The notes under the pieces were generated by a model. It ran no database searches. It saw only the letters and a list, made by a program, of their open reading frames with translations, and had not been told where the DNA came from. A program made the translations under genes and the position numbers. From Pavlovales sp. CCMP2436 (taxonomy: Eukaryota; Haptophyta; Pavlovophyceae; Pavlovales), in assembly GCA_026770615.1 (NCBI GenBank), contig MU631827.1:9412-28519 (forward strand): a DNA stretch of 19,108 nt, read 5' to 3'. Positions 9,437 to 16,076 of this stretch are shown in pieces. Every line of letters begins with the position of its first letter. Within the stretch, counting starts at the first letter, position 1.

Positions 9437-11136
9437 CTCAGGGCTCGCACTACTCGTCCATGGCCATCGTGCTCTTCTACCTGCTGCGCGTTGAGCCCTT
9501 CACCACCGCGGCGTTGCAGCTGCAGGACGGCGTGTTCGACCTGTCCGACCGCCTCTTCCACTCGGTGGCGGCCACGTGGGACCACTGCGCGCGCTCGACC
9601 AACGACGTGAAGGAGCTCATCCCGGAGATGTATTACAGCTGCGCGCACCTGCGCAACGACAACGGCTTCGAGTTTGGCGGGCGGCAGGATGGCGCGCGCG
9701 TCGACGACGTGCTGCTGCCGCCGTGGGCGAAGGACTGCCCGCACGAGTTCACGCGGCAGATGCGCGCTGCGCTTGAGAGCGAGCCGGTCTCGCAGCGGCT
9801 ACACCTGTGGCTCGACCTCGTCTTCGGCGTCAAGCAGCGCGGGCAGGCGGCCGTCGAGGCGCTCAACGTCTTCCACGGCACGTACGACTCGGCAGAGGAC
9901 CTCGGCCTCATCGAGGACCCCTTTGAGCGCGAGCGGACGGTCCAGCAGGTGCTCCAATTCGGCCAGACGCCGCCGCAGCTCTTCTCGTCGCCGCACCCGC
10001 CGCGCGCCGCCGGGCCATCGATCGAGCGCGCGTTGGGCGCGATTGCGCAGGTGCGCGCCGGGCTGAGGGGCTCTTCGGCCGAGAAGAATCTGCCCGACGC
10101 CTCGGCTGTCGCGGGTGCGTTACAGAGCCGGAAGGGCGGCGGCTGTGAGGTGCTCGCGCTCCTGCGCGGCGCGGAGGGGCGGCGGCTGCTTGCGCTCGAC
10201 GCGCGGCTCGAGACGCACTCGTGGGCGTGGAGCAGCGGCGCGGCCGGCGCGGCGGGCGAGCTCGGCGCGCTCGATGTGACGGGCGTCTCGCTCCCGTGGG
10301 CTGCGTGCCGCGTGCGCCGCAGCGCCGCGCAGCACCTCGCCTCGCTGGCGGACGGGCCCTCCGCGCCGGTGGGCTCCCAGGGCTTCGTGGCCGTCTGCGG
10401 CCCGCCCGCCGCGTACGGCCTCGCCGTCTGGGCGATCGGCCGCTCGCACGCCGACCACAACTTCACCCTGCTCGCCGGGCACCCCGGCGCGCGCGTGACG
10501 TGCGTCGCGGCGACGGAGGACGGCTCGTCGTTCGTGTCCGGATCGGACGACTGCACGGCCGTCGTGTGGACGATGGAGCTGACGACGAAGAGCTGGCACT
10601 TCCACCGGCGGCTGTGCGCGCACCACCTGCCCGTCACTTGTGTCGCGGCGCACCGGGATCTCGACGTGGTCCTCTCGGGCTCGCTCGACGGCGCGTGCGC
10701 CGTGCACGCGCTGCAGAGCGGCCGCTTCCTCCGCGCGCTCTGCCACCCGCGCGCGCTGCCACTGCGCGCGTGCGCCGTCTCGGGCGACGGCATCGCCGCG
10801 CTGTGCGCCGAGGGCGGCTTGATCGCGCTCTTCGGCCTCGATGGCGCGCAGCTGGGCCGGCTCGAGCTGCAGGGCGCGCCGCTGGTCGCGCTCGAGCTGA
10901 CGCCCTCGTCCGCCCCCTCCTTCCTGCTCGTCGTCGAGCCCGGCCGCGCGCGCGTGCTCAAGAGCTCAACGCTCGAGGAGGTGGGCTCCTTCCTCGCGCC
11001 CACCGAGATCACCTCGGCCACGCTCCTCGCCAATTCGACGGGCGCGGGCGTCTCGCTCGGCGCCGGCGCGCTCGCCGTTGTCCTCGGGCTCGACGACGGC
11101 CGCGTTCTCAACTACGCGCTCAACCGAGCTGAGTGA
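1009..11136 (+). CDS. Giant BEACH-domain protein (ConA-like, PH-BEACH, BEACH, WD40), six exons
   Basis: Exons: 1009-3102, 3194-3469, 3621-3933, 4234-8936, about 9066-9260 and 9442-11136 (TGA stop), about 3,090 residues, close to the usual size of neurobeachin/LRBA-class proteins. A ConA-like segment lies near residues 205-465. Helical armadillo-like sequence and low-complexity insertions follow: an Ala run, GPFG repeats, an acidic stretch near 1645-1693 and an Ala/Pro stretch near 1922-2008. The PH-BEACH domain is near 2305-2405 (RYLLR, ALELVF). BEACH is near 2430-2713, with STFDYL, RTPNDLT, FPWVLSNY, LDLSDP, FRDLS, FHYGSHYS, ELIPEMYY and LVFGVKQRG. WD40 sequence fills about 2870-3090 (SGSDDCTAVVW, SGSLDGACAV). 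BEACH proteins are large cytosolic scaffolds for vesicle traffic, endolysosome biogenesis and autophagy. The in-frame ATG at 1120 has a better context (aagATGG) than 1009 and may be the true start. Residue numbers use 1009. The intron 4/exon 5 junction is damaged by a poly-C run. Paralogue assignment within the family is not attempted. Confidence 0.93.
3103..3193 (+). other. BEACH gene intron 1 (phase 0)
   Basis: The donor is cag|gttttt and the acceptor is gatcag|gcgctg; the length is 91 bases. It is T/G-rich against very GC-rich flanks and reaches stop codons if read through. Removing it joins two open frames (2,094 and 276 bases, both multiples of three). Confidence 0.8.
3272..3307 (+). repeat. 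GCG/GCN trinucleotide run encoding 12 alanines (exon 2)
   Basis: Twelve Ala codons in a row, mostly GCG, follow an Ala/Glu-rich helix-like segment of the BEACH protein. The opposite strand reads as CGC repeats. It is a likely length-variable site. Confidence 0.9.
3470..3620 (+). other. BEACH gene intron 2 (phase 0)
   Basis: The donor is aagcag|gtattc and the acceptor is tttcttgcag|ctgctg. The last 90 or so bases form a very long polypyrimidine tract (mostly T), far longer than a splice site needs. The 151-base intron separates GGFGKQ from LLAKAV in frame. Confidence 0.9.
3678..3731 (+). repeat. Three 18-bp in-frame units encoding FGGKGP-type repeats
   Basis: Units start at 3678, 3696 and 3714 and encode FGGKGP, FGGHGP and FGSHAA. 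They form a Gly/Pro-rich flexible stretch in exon 3 of the BEACH gene. Confidence 0.85.
3934..4233 (+). other. BEACH gene intron 3 (phase 1), trinucleotide-rich
   Basis: The donor is gccg|gtgcgc and the acceptor is cacgaag|ctctgc. The split codon g|ct gives Ala and joins EVVHALA to LLRASAEA in frame. The 300-base intron is made of drifting TTA/ATG/TAT triplets followed by CTG/CTA/CCA triplets. A better-looking acceptor (tttttttacag, ending at 3971) lies early in the intron but is followed at once by a stop in the required frame, so it is probably not productive. The donor is a GTGCGC form also seen in the SNARE gene. Confidence 0.75.
5268..5321 (+). repeat. Three 18-bp in-frame units encoding SFDRAS-type repeats
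   Basis: Three units at 5268-5285, 5286-5303 and 5304-5321 encode the run SFDRASSFDRASSFGR in a Ser-rich linker of the BEACH protein. The repeated Arg-Ala-Ser-Ser motif resembles a basophilic kinase site, but that is inference only. Confidence 0.85.
7315..7575 (+). repeat. Ala/Pro-rich low-complexity coding segment
   Basis: About 87 residues made almost only of Ala, Pro, Ser, Thr and Glu, near residues 1922-2008 of the BEACH protein. The DNA is a degenerate GCC/CCC/GCG array. It interrupts otherwise helical, Leu-rich sequence and is probably a disordered linker that grew by slippage. Confidence 0.8.
8937..9065 (+). other. BEACH gene intron 4 with missing 3' splice site
   Basis: The donor acgcag|gtgaga follows RTPNDLTQ in phase 0. 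The next recognisable codons are ttc ccg tgg (FPWVL) at 9066. BEACH domains normally have Tyr-Pro-Val/Ile-type residues directly before FPW. Here those codons and any AG are replaced by 41 consecutive C (9025-9065). The only nearby AG (9006-9007) would shift the frame and add non-BEACH residues. Left unspliced, the segment is open for 43 codons and would insert a linker ending in a proline run. Confidence 0.7.
9025..9065 (+). repeat. 41-base poly-C tract
   Basis: Unbroken run of 41 C at the intron 4/exon 5 junction. It may be a real homopolymer, or a sequencing/assembly artefact that overwrote the splice acceptor (see findings). Confidence 0.95.
9261..9441 (+). other. BEACH gene intron 5 (phase 0), GTT/GTC microsatellite
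   Basis: The donor is cactac|gtaaga and the acceptor is gtctcag|ggctcg. Splicing joins KPFHY to GSHYSS, the highly conserved BEACH motif, and changes the genomic frame between the two exons. The intron is largely a (GTT)n run with GTC/ATT variants, in two longer pure blocks. Confidence 0.95.
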
Positions 11137-11260
11137 GGGGCGGCCACGCGAGGGGGGGGATGGGGGGTCACACCAAACGAGAAGCTAGTAATAGATAGGC
11201 CAAGCAAGCGCCAGGTGCCGGGCAATTGTAAAATAATTTAGAGATATCATAGTTTAAGTT

Positions 11261-11687
11261 CTAGCATGTATATTAAAGAAGGGGGATTCGGGCTGGCGGT
11301 ATTTCATGTTCAAGTCAAGCTCATGGAAGACTTGGCGCTCCAAGTATATAATGCAGAAAATCAGCTTCCTAACTAACCGTTCTTGCCCGGGCACACTATC
11401 GGAGATCCATCGGCACGCGCGGTGGCGCCCAAGCCAGCGCAGCCGACTAAGGGCGTTACTAAGGCACCCAGCAGGGAATGGGCGACGCAGCGCTCAGACC
11501 AGCACAACATTCAGAAAAGTCAGACGCCACCTTTCGAATCCCGATCAGACATATATCACCCCGAGCGCGTAGGACTAGGCTAGGAGCCTGCGTGACACCT
11601 GACGGTGTGCAAAAATCAGCTTGACTTGAATTTGACACACCGCCAGCCAAAACCCTCCTTTCACTAATATTAAATATATAATACTAG
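11261..11687. mobile_element. 427-bp terminal-inverted-repeat element (MITE-like)
   Basis: The left arm (11261 to about 11321) and right arm (about 11618 to 11687) are imperfect inverted repeats. The inner 29 bases, 11293-11321 against 11618-11646, match at 25 of 29. The outer parts both begin with CTAG followed by AT-rich sequence. No ORF of note lies inside, so the element would be non-autonomous. I see no clear target-site duplication. It sits in the spacer between the convergent BEACH and SNARE genes. Its interior carries a module also present at 15918-16067. Confidence 0.65.
11384..11547 (+). repeat. Dispersed repeat core, copy 1
   Basis: The segment from tgcccgggcacactat to aatcccgatca matches the reverse complement of 15918-16067 over its full length with few substitutions. 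Copy 1 has a 12-base insertion (gggcgttactaa) inside. It lies within the inverted-repeat element and is much more GC-rich than the element's arms. Confidence 0.85.
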
Positions 11688-12026
11688 CCCGGCCCCCGCA
11701 CTGGCCCAGTTGTAAATGTGTTATAACGATCAAGATTAAAAGCCATGATAATACATAACATACGTAGGTGCCTGCGTCTTGAGTATGTATCAAGGAATCT
11801 GTAACTACTAATCCATGTAGTTATGCCGATTAGTTTACTTCGCTGTTTAAGTTTAGCGTTAACGATAAATATAATTCTTTTCAGATTGGTACAGTACCAA
11901 AATCGCCCCGCCCGCGCCATAGGAGGAGGCTGAGCTCGCCCGCAGTAGCTGCCAGGATGGATCTCCGCGCGGCCAGCTACCCGCCCGCCAGGACCAGTCC
12001 GGAGGCGCCGGATTCTAAAACTTGCG
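11688..12026. other. AT-richer spacer before the SNARE 3' end
   Basis: No gene is visible. It holds the 3' flank (probable 3' UTR) of the minus-strand SNARE gene. A short perfect inverted repeat, ttggtac-a-gtaccaa, lies at 11886-11900; its role is unknown. Confidence 0.5.
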
Positions 12027-13137
12027 CTACTTGTAGGAGGTCGGCGGCACGAAGTTGTTTGATACGTTGAAGCCAATCTTAGCGGCGCCCTTGGGGTTGA
12101 CCGCCTTGTAGATGATGATGGTGAGGATGCCGATGACGATGAGGAACATGAAGACCATGATGAACTTGTCCGTCGCCATTCGCCGAAGGAACGCGCGGAT
12201 GAGCATGTCCGCGCGCTTGAGGTTGGACTCGACCTTCATGATGTCCTCGTCGATGTTGCGCAGCTGCTCGGTCTGCGTGTGCAGCTTCGTCGCCGTCTCC
12301 ACGCCCACGGAGCGTGATTCCTCGATGAGCCGCTTCGAACGCGCAGTCGAGGCGAGCGACTGCTCCTGGATCTGTGCGCCCCTCCCAATCAGCGCCTGCG
12401 CTGACATCGTGTCGGCGCTCTCCCCGCCGGGGTGCTGCATCAGCTCGACGCGCTCGCCCTCGCTCTTGGCCCACGAGAGGTCCGTGTTGAGCTTTTGCAG
12501 GGTGGCCAGGTGCCCCTTGCACTTCTGCGCAGCCGGCCGGCACAGAAGAGAGGAGGGGGGGGGGTGGCGGTGGGCACAGATGGTGGGGCCACCCTGGGCG
12601 GCGGGGGAGGGAGGGAGGGAGGGAGGGAGGATAGGAGGGGAGGCGGCTGGCTGTGCGCAGCGCACTGGGAGCGCGCGGAGGAGGCGGGTGCGGCGGCGGG
12701 GAGGAGAAAGCGCAGAGGCGATGGAGCGTAGGGCAGAGGCGGCGAATGGAGGCGCACCTGGTCATAGAGGAAGGCATCCTCCTTGGAGAGTTCTCTCATC
12801 TCGACCTTATAGCTGTGCAACACCTGCTTGGCTCGTTGCATGCGCACGCCCAGCTGCGAGATACGCTGCTCGGCGCACGGACGCGGCGAGCGGCGGGGGG
12901 GCGCGCGCGAGATGCAGCCTGTGAGCGGCCGCGCCCGCCAACGCGGGCCCACGGGCGCCGTGCTAGGGGGACTCGCGCGACGGCGGAGCGGGCGACTTCC
13001 GAGACGTAGCAGGACGCGCGGGCGCGCACCTCGGCGCGCGCGTCGCCCGACATGCGCGGCAGGCCATCGATCTTTTGCCGGAGCTCGCCGCACAGCTCGG
13101 TGAGCTCGTCGTCGTAGTAGCTGATCTCCTCCGTCAT
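12027..13137 (-). CDS. NPSN: NPSN-type Qb-SNARE, three exons
   Basis: Minus-strand exons 13137-13030, 12868-12758 and 12524-12027 (TAG stop) encode 238 residues, and all junctions are phase 0. The N-terminal part, about 1-110, is helical (Vti1/NPSN-like N-terminal bundle) and includes YYDDEL and KVEMREL. The SNARE motif covers about 123-188 with the ionic zero-layer Gln near residue 157 (LHTQTEQL). The motif runs into RRMATDKFIMVFMF, a tail-anchor membrane segment at about 194-212, and a short lumenal tail beginning KAVNPKG. The ATDK motif directly before the anchor and NP after it are typical of novel plant SNAREs (NPSN11-13) and separate it from Vti1. It would give one Qb helix to a four-helix fusion complex at the plasma membrane, cell plate or endosomes. 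NPSN genes occur in plants and several protist groups. A Vti1-like assignment is the main alternative. Confidence 0.87.
12525..12757 (-). other. SNARE gene intron 2 (minus strand), G-rich on the plus strand
   Basis: On the minus strand the donor is gaccag|gtgcgc and the acceptor is ctgcgcag|aagtgc. It joins AFLYDQ to KCKGHL in frame. The intron is C/T-rich on the coding strand. On the plus strand it contains an eleven-G-type run near 12555 and a (GGGA)n array at about 12603-12640. Confidence 0.85.
12603..12640 (+). repeat. (GGGA)n array, possible G-quadruplex
   Basis: Seven or so closely spaced G-tracts of three or more on the plus strand, inside the SNARE intron (template strand of that gene). 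The pattern satisfies the usual G3+N1-7 quadruplex motif. Confidence 0.7.
12869..13029 (-). other. SNARE gene intron 1 (minus strand) with NAGNAG acceptor
   Basis: The minus-strand donor is gccgag|gtgcgc. The 3' end reads gccgagcag, so two AGs lie three bases apart. Use of the first keeps a Gln (ARAE-QRISQL); use of the second drops it (ARAE-RISQL). Both stay in frame. Confidence 0.8.
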
Positions 13138-13146
13138 GGTTCCGAG

Positions 13147-13397
13147 CTGAGTGGCGAGGCCTGCGCGCATTGGCGAGCGGGCCACGGGTTAGAGAGCGCT
13201 CGCGTCCAGGCGCTCGGTCCAGGCGCCCAAGGTCCGGCGAGCAACACACCGAGGGCCGGCTGCCGGCAGAGGGCAGGAAGTCAGATCAGTCAGAATGTCC
13301 GGTTGACGGGGCATTTAAAATCGAAGGCATGATAATCGTTCGGCAGAGAGAAGGGGGTGGTGTGGCTGCGCCAGGCAAGCGCGCGGGGGGCGCTTAC
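13147..13397 (-). other. Possible 5' UTR intron of the SNARE gene
   Basis: On the minus strand a good donor (gcgagg|gtaagc at about 13397) and acceptor (actcag|ctcgga, exon starting 13146) flank 251 bases just upstream of the chosen ATG at 13137. This would place the first exon at about 13400-13460. It is based on splice-site shape only. Alternatively, translation could begin at an upstream in-frame ATG near 13172, adding a short N-terminus. Confidence 0.4.
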
Positions 13398-13500
13398 CCT
13401 CGCACTCAGCTACCTTGTACTTAGGTCGGCTCAGTGCGCCCTCGCTGCGAATTTGGGTTCACCTTAAAAAAAAAAAAAAAATTGGGCTGTCGCGGTCACT

Positions 13501-13648
13501 GTGCTGCCGCGTCGACGTGGGGCCCGAGTCGACAAGCCAAGGAAGTAACGCGGTACCGTGGTTACTGTGCTCAGTGGAGTACTCCCCTGCTGTGCTGCCG
13601 CGTCAACGTGAACGTGGGGCCGAGCGTCGACGAGCAAGGGAACCAAAT
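13501..13648 (+). repeat. Imperfect direct repeat, two copies of about 50 bp, 91-bp offset
   Basis: Copy 1 starts at 13501 and copy 2 at 13592, both with gtgctgccgcgtc. Copy 2 has a 6-base insertion (gtgaac-type duplication). The shared elements are ACGTGGGGC and a GTCGAC core. The second copy ends just before the SMYD start codon. Confidence 0.75.
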
Positions 13649-13675
13649 CCCATAGGACGAGCGCGTGAACTGAGC

Positions 13676-15622
13676 ATGGCGCCGCCGAGCGCCTCCGCCG
13701 AAGGGGACTGGCGCGTGGAGCAGCTGCCCGGCCGCGGGCGCGGCGTTGTGGCGGTGCGCGACCTGCCCGCCGCGCAGTGCCTGCAGACGGTGGCGCCGAC
13801 CGCGTTCGTGCTGGACGACCTGCGCTTCGGCGACTACTGCTGCGTCTGTATGGCGCGGCTGCCAGCGAAGCTCGAGCCGGTCAAGACGGGCTGCGAGCGC
13901 TGCGGGTTTGGGGGCATGTGCGGCGCGTGCTCTGGCGAGCCATTGCGCAGGCGGGTGCACGAGCTCGAGTGCCCGAGCCTCGAGCGGCTGCGGGCGTCTG
14001 GCATGGACTTGACTGGCGACACGCGCGCACTCCGGTTGCTCATGCGGCTGCTCATCGCGAGGCGCGAGGAGCGCGCGTCGCGTAAGGCCGCTGCCGGTTC
14101 GCCGCCGGCCGCGGACGTGGCGGCGGCGCGCTGGTGGCCCGCGAACTCTTCTCGAGCCGGCCTCGACCAACTCGAGGAGCTCGTGGGTCTCGAGGAGTGC
14201 GACAGCAGCGAGGACGAGGACGAGAGCGAGGACGAGAGCGACGAGGACAGAGGAGGCGAAGAAGCTCCCGACTATATTGCAGCTCCCGACTATATCGCAG
14301 CGTCCACGTTGCCGCCGGTTGGGGGTGATCCGGGTACATCCCACGCGGCCGCCGCCGCCGCGATGCCGCTCGAGCAGAAGCTCCTTATGATCTCGTTGCA
14401 GGCTCGCTTCGTGCTGGACGCCGACTGCCGAGTGGGCCACGAGTTGGCGGTGCGCTTACTGGGGCAGCTTGCCCTTAACTGCCACGAACTTGTGGACCCG
14501 CAGCACATGGAGCGAGAAATTGGATTGGGCATCTTCCCGCCGCTGACAGCGTACAACCACTCATGTGCACCCACCGTGCACATGAGCTTACTCACCGGCT
14601 GCCTGTGCGCGCGGCTCACGCGGCCGGTGAAGAGCGGCGAGGAGCTCACGATCAGCTACATCGACTTGTACCAGTCCCGCGCAGTGCGCCAGGCGCAGCT
14701 GCACGCGAGTTACAAGTTCCGGTGCGCCTGTGCACGCTGCGCTCCGGGCAGAGGCACTGCGTGCGTGGAGGACGACGAGCTCGGCGCGGGCCTCTGCGCG
14801 CGCAGGGGATGCGGCGGCCTCGTGCTGAGCTCCGCCTGCGCGCGCTGCGCGCAGCCGCGCGCCGAGCCAACGGACTCGGCGCCACCGCTCGCGGGCGCCA
14901 GTTCGAGCTCGCGCAAGCGCGGCCGCGCTCCGGCTACTGCGGGTGGAGGGCTGCCGAGCGAGGCGAGCCTGCGCGCGCTCGAGGAGGAGCTCGCTGTCGA
15001 CATGCGCGCCGGCCGCTGGGGCGCAGCGGAGGCGAATCTGCACCGACTGCTCATGCTCGGCGGCACGCTGCTGCACCCGCGCCACGCGCGCGTCCGGCGG
15101 GCTCACGTGTACGCGGCGACTTGCGCGCGCGCGCAGGGGCACTGGCAGGCCCTCGGCGTGCACGCGAGAGAGCTGGTGCGCCTGTACACGCGCGGCCGCG
15201 CCGTGGACTCGGCCGAGGCGCTCGCCGGCTCGCCTTACGCAAGCGCGCTGGCGGCCGCGTGTCTGCTCGAGGCCGAGGCCGCGCTGCGCACGGCGCTGGC
15301 GCTCGGCGGGCCGGACGAGGCGCACCAACCCCAGCCCGAGTGTGCGGCCCAGGGCGGTGCAGGTGGCGACGGCGGCGTGACGCAGGGCAGCAGGGCTGGG
15401 CCACGGGAGCGCCGCCTGCCCGGCGCGGGGCCAGCGCCGACCGACTCGTCGTTTGACGACGGCAGCCGCGTCTCGGACGGTGTGCGCGCCCTGCGAAGAG
15501 CGTGCGGCTTGTACGCAGTGCTGCTGGGCGCTGACCACCCATTCGTGCAGCACCTGCAGGCGCAGAAGGGCGAGCACGATCGGGCGGCGCTGCGTAGGCT
15601 ACTTGAGCCATACTCATCTTGA
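13676..15622 (+). CDS. SET and MYND domain (SMYD-type) protein lysine methyltransferase
   Basis: One uninterrupted frame encodes 648 residues. The ATG at 13676 has a strong context (agcATGG) and precedes the SET N-terminal segment with GRGRGVVAVRDL (19-30). A complete MYND zinc finger follows: C55/C58, C73/C76, C82/C85 and H95/C99. An acidic insert lies at about 172-198, with two APDYIA units. The SET core has GLGIFPP, N294-H295-S296-C297 and GEELTISYIDLY, with the expected catalytic-pocket Tyr near 328. The post-SET cysteines are C350, C352 and C355. A further Cys set (LCARRGCGG, CARC) resembles the short zinc-ribbon-like piece often present there. The C-terminal 220 or so residues are Ala/Leu-rich and probably form the TPR-like helical domain. 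All motifs needed for AdoMet-dependent lysine methylation appear intact. The substrate (histone or other) cannot be told. The frame is open upstream to 13415, but that part lacks conservation and sits in the promoter. Confidence 0.93.
   Translation: MAPPSASAEGDWRVEQLPGRGRGVVAVRDLPAAQCLQTVAPTAFVLDDLRFGDYCCVCMARLPAKLEPVKTGCERCGFGGMCGACSGEPLRRRVHELECPSLERLRASGMDLTGDTRALRLLMRLLIARREERASRKAAAGSPPAADVAAARWWPANSSRAGLDQLEELVGLEECDSSEDEDESEDESDEDRGGEEAPDYIAAPDYIAASTLPPVGGDPGTSHAAAAAAMPLEQKLLMISLQARFVLDADCRVGHELAVRLLGQLALNCHELVDPQHMEREIGLGIFPPLTAYNHSCAPTVHMSLLTGCLCARLTRPVKSGEELTISYIDLYQSRAVRQAQLHASYKFRCACARCAPGRGTACVEDDELGAGLCARRGCGGLVLSSACARCAQPRAEPTDSAPPLAGASSSSRKRGRAPATAGGGLPSEASLRALEEELAVDMRAGRWGAAEANLHRLLMLGGTLLHPRHARVRRAHVYAATCARAQGHWQALGVHARELVRLYTRGRAVDSAEALAGSPYASALAAACLLEAEAALRTALALGGPDEAHQPQPECAAQGGAGGDGGVTQGSRAGPRERRLPGAGPAPTDSSFDDGSRVSDGVRALRRACGLYAVLLGADHPFVQHLQAQKGEHDRAALRRLLEPYSS
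14264..14299 (+). repeat. Two 18-bp in-frame units encoding APDYIA
   Basis: Units at 14264-14281 and 14282-14299 differ at one synonymous base (att/atc). They follow the Glu/Asp/Ser-rich insert of the SMYD protein. Confidence 0.9.
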
Positions 15623-15780
15623 GCCGGATCTTGAGCCCTGAGGCCCCCTCTAAGGGAAGCAAGCGAGGGCTCTATGAGTGAGGCCTTCGAGCTAATTGAT
15701 CGGTATATAGTTTTGTAAGTATAACAACAACGCCCGTCGTTGAAATAATTGATATATAAGGGAGCTGTTCGCGTTGGCCG
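15623..15780. other. 3' flank of the SMYD gene
   Basis: AT-richer sequence after the stop, with no gene. It includes the gagctaattgatcggtatat region, which may be part of the 3' UTR. Confidence 0.4.
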
Positions 15781-15820
15781 AGGGAGATGATCTACTGGTT
15801 GCTGTTTGTTGATAGTATGA
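15781..15820 (+). repeat. Direct repeat copy a (agggagatgatct-type, 40 bp)
   Basis: Matches 16077-16117 at roughly nine of ten bases (shared gatgatct, ctggttgctg, gatagtatg). It ends exactly where the left inverted-repeat arm begins. Confidence 0.75.
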
Positions 15821-15870
15821 CATCGACCAAGTCAGTGAGTGAACAACACCTGTTGAATCATGCTGAGCCG

Positions 15871-15873
<3 letters not shown>
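15819..15873 (+). repeat. Left arm of a 55-bp inverted repeat
   Basis: The arm gacatcgaccaag...gagccgcta pairs with the reverse complement of 16659-16713 at 51 of 55 positions. It is followed immediately by a TA microsatellite. Confidence 0.9.
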
Positions 15874-15913
<40 letters not shown>

Positions 15914-15917
15914 TACA
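15873..15917. repeat. (TA)n microsatellite
   Basis: About 20 TA units with a few C interruptions, directly inside the left inverted-repeat arm. Confidence 0.95.
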
Positions 15918-16067
15918 TGATAGGGATTCAAGCTGGAGTCTGACTGTTCTGAATGTTGTGCTGTTCTGAGCGCTGCGTCGCCCATTGCCTGCTGCGTGCC
16001 TTAGTCGGCTGCGCTGGCTTGGGCGCCACCGCGCGTGCCGATGGATCTCCGGTAGTGTGCCCGGGCA
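15918..16067 (-). repeat. Dispersed repeat core, copy 2 (inverted relative to copy 1)
   Basis: The reverse complement matches 11384-11547 along the whole 150 bases with a small number of substitutions and lacks the 12-base insertion of copy 1. The shared part includes gatccatcggcacgcgcggt and gcgacgcagcgctcaga. Confidence 0.85.
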
Positions 16068-16076
16068 TGGGCGTTT

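Larger units (their letters stand above)
13138..13675. promoter_or_regulatory. Divergent promoter region between the SNARE and SMYD genes
   Basis: About 540 bases separate two genes transcribed away from each other, so both promoters must lie here. It contains a 16-base poly-A (13466-13481) and an imperfect direct repeat (13501-13550 and 13592-13648). No TATA box is evident at a sensible distance from either ATG. Confidence 0.5.

Noticed and set aside
9289..9441. Leu/Ser-rich start of the last BEACH open frame as a membrane segment
   Set aside because: It is translation of the GTT-repeat intron; the GTAAGA donor and CTCAG acceptor remove it and restore FHYGSHYS.
11530..11547. tRNA-like box B (ttcgaatcc) in repeat core copy 1, suggesting a tRNA-derived SINE
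   Set aside because: The leading GG of the box is missing, copy 2 has further changes, and no A box is visible at the right distance.
12112..12924. Plus-strand Met-rich open frame antisense to the SNARE gene
   Set aside because: It is the antisense of the SNARE membrane and coiled-coil exon and runs through its introns.
13415..13675. N-terminal extension of the SMYD frame back to 13415
   Set aside because: It includes the poly-A tract as a Lys run and the promoter repeat; the ATG at 13676 has a strong context directly before the SET N-terminal motif.
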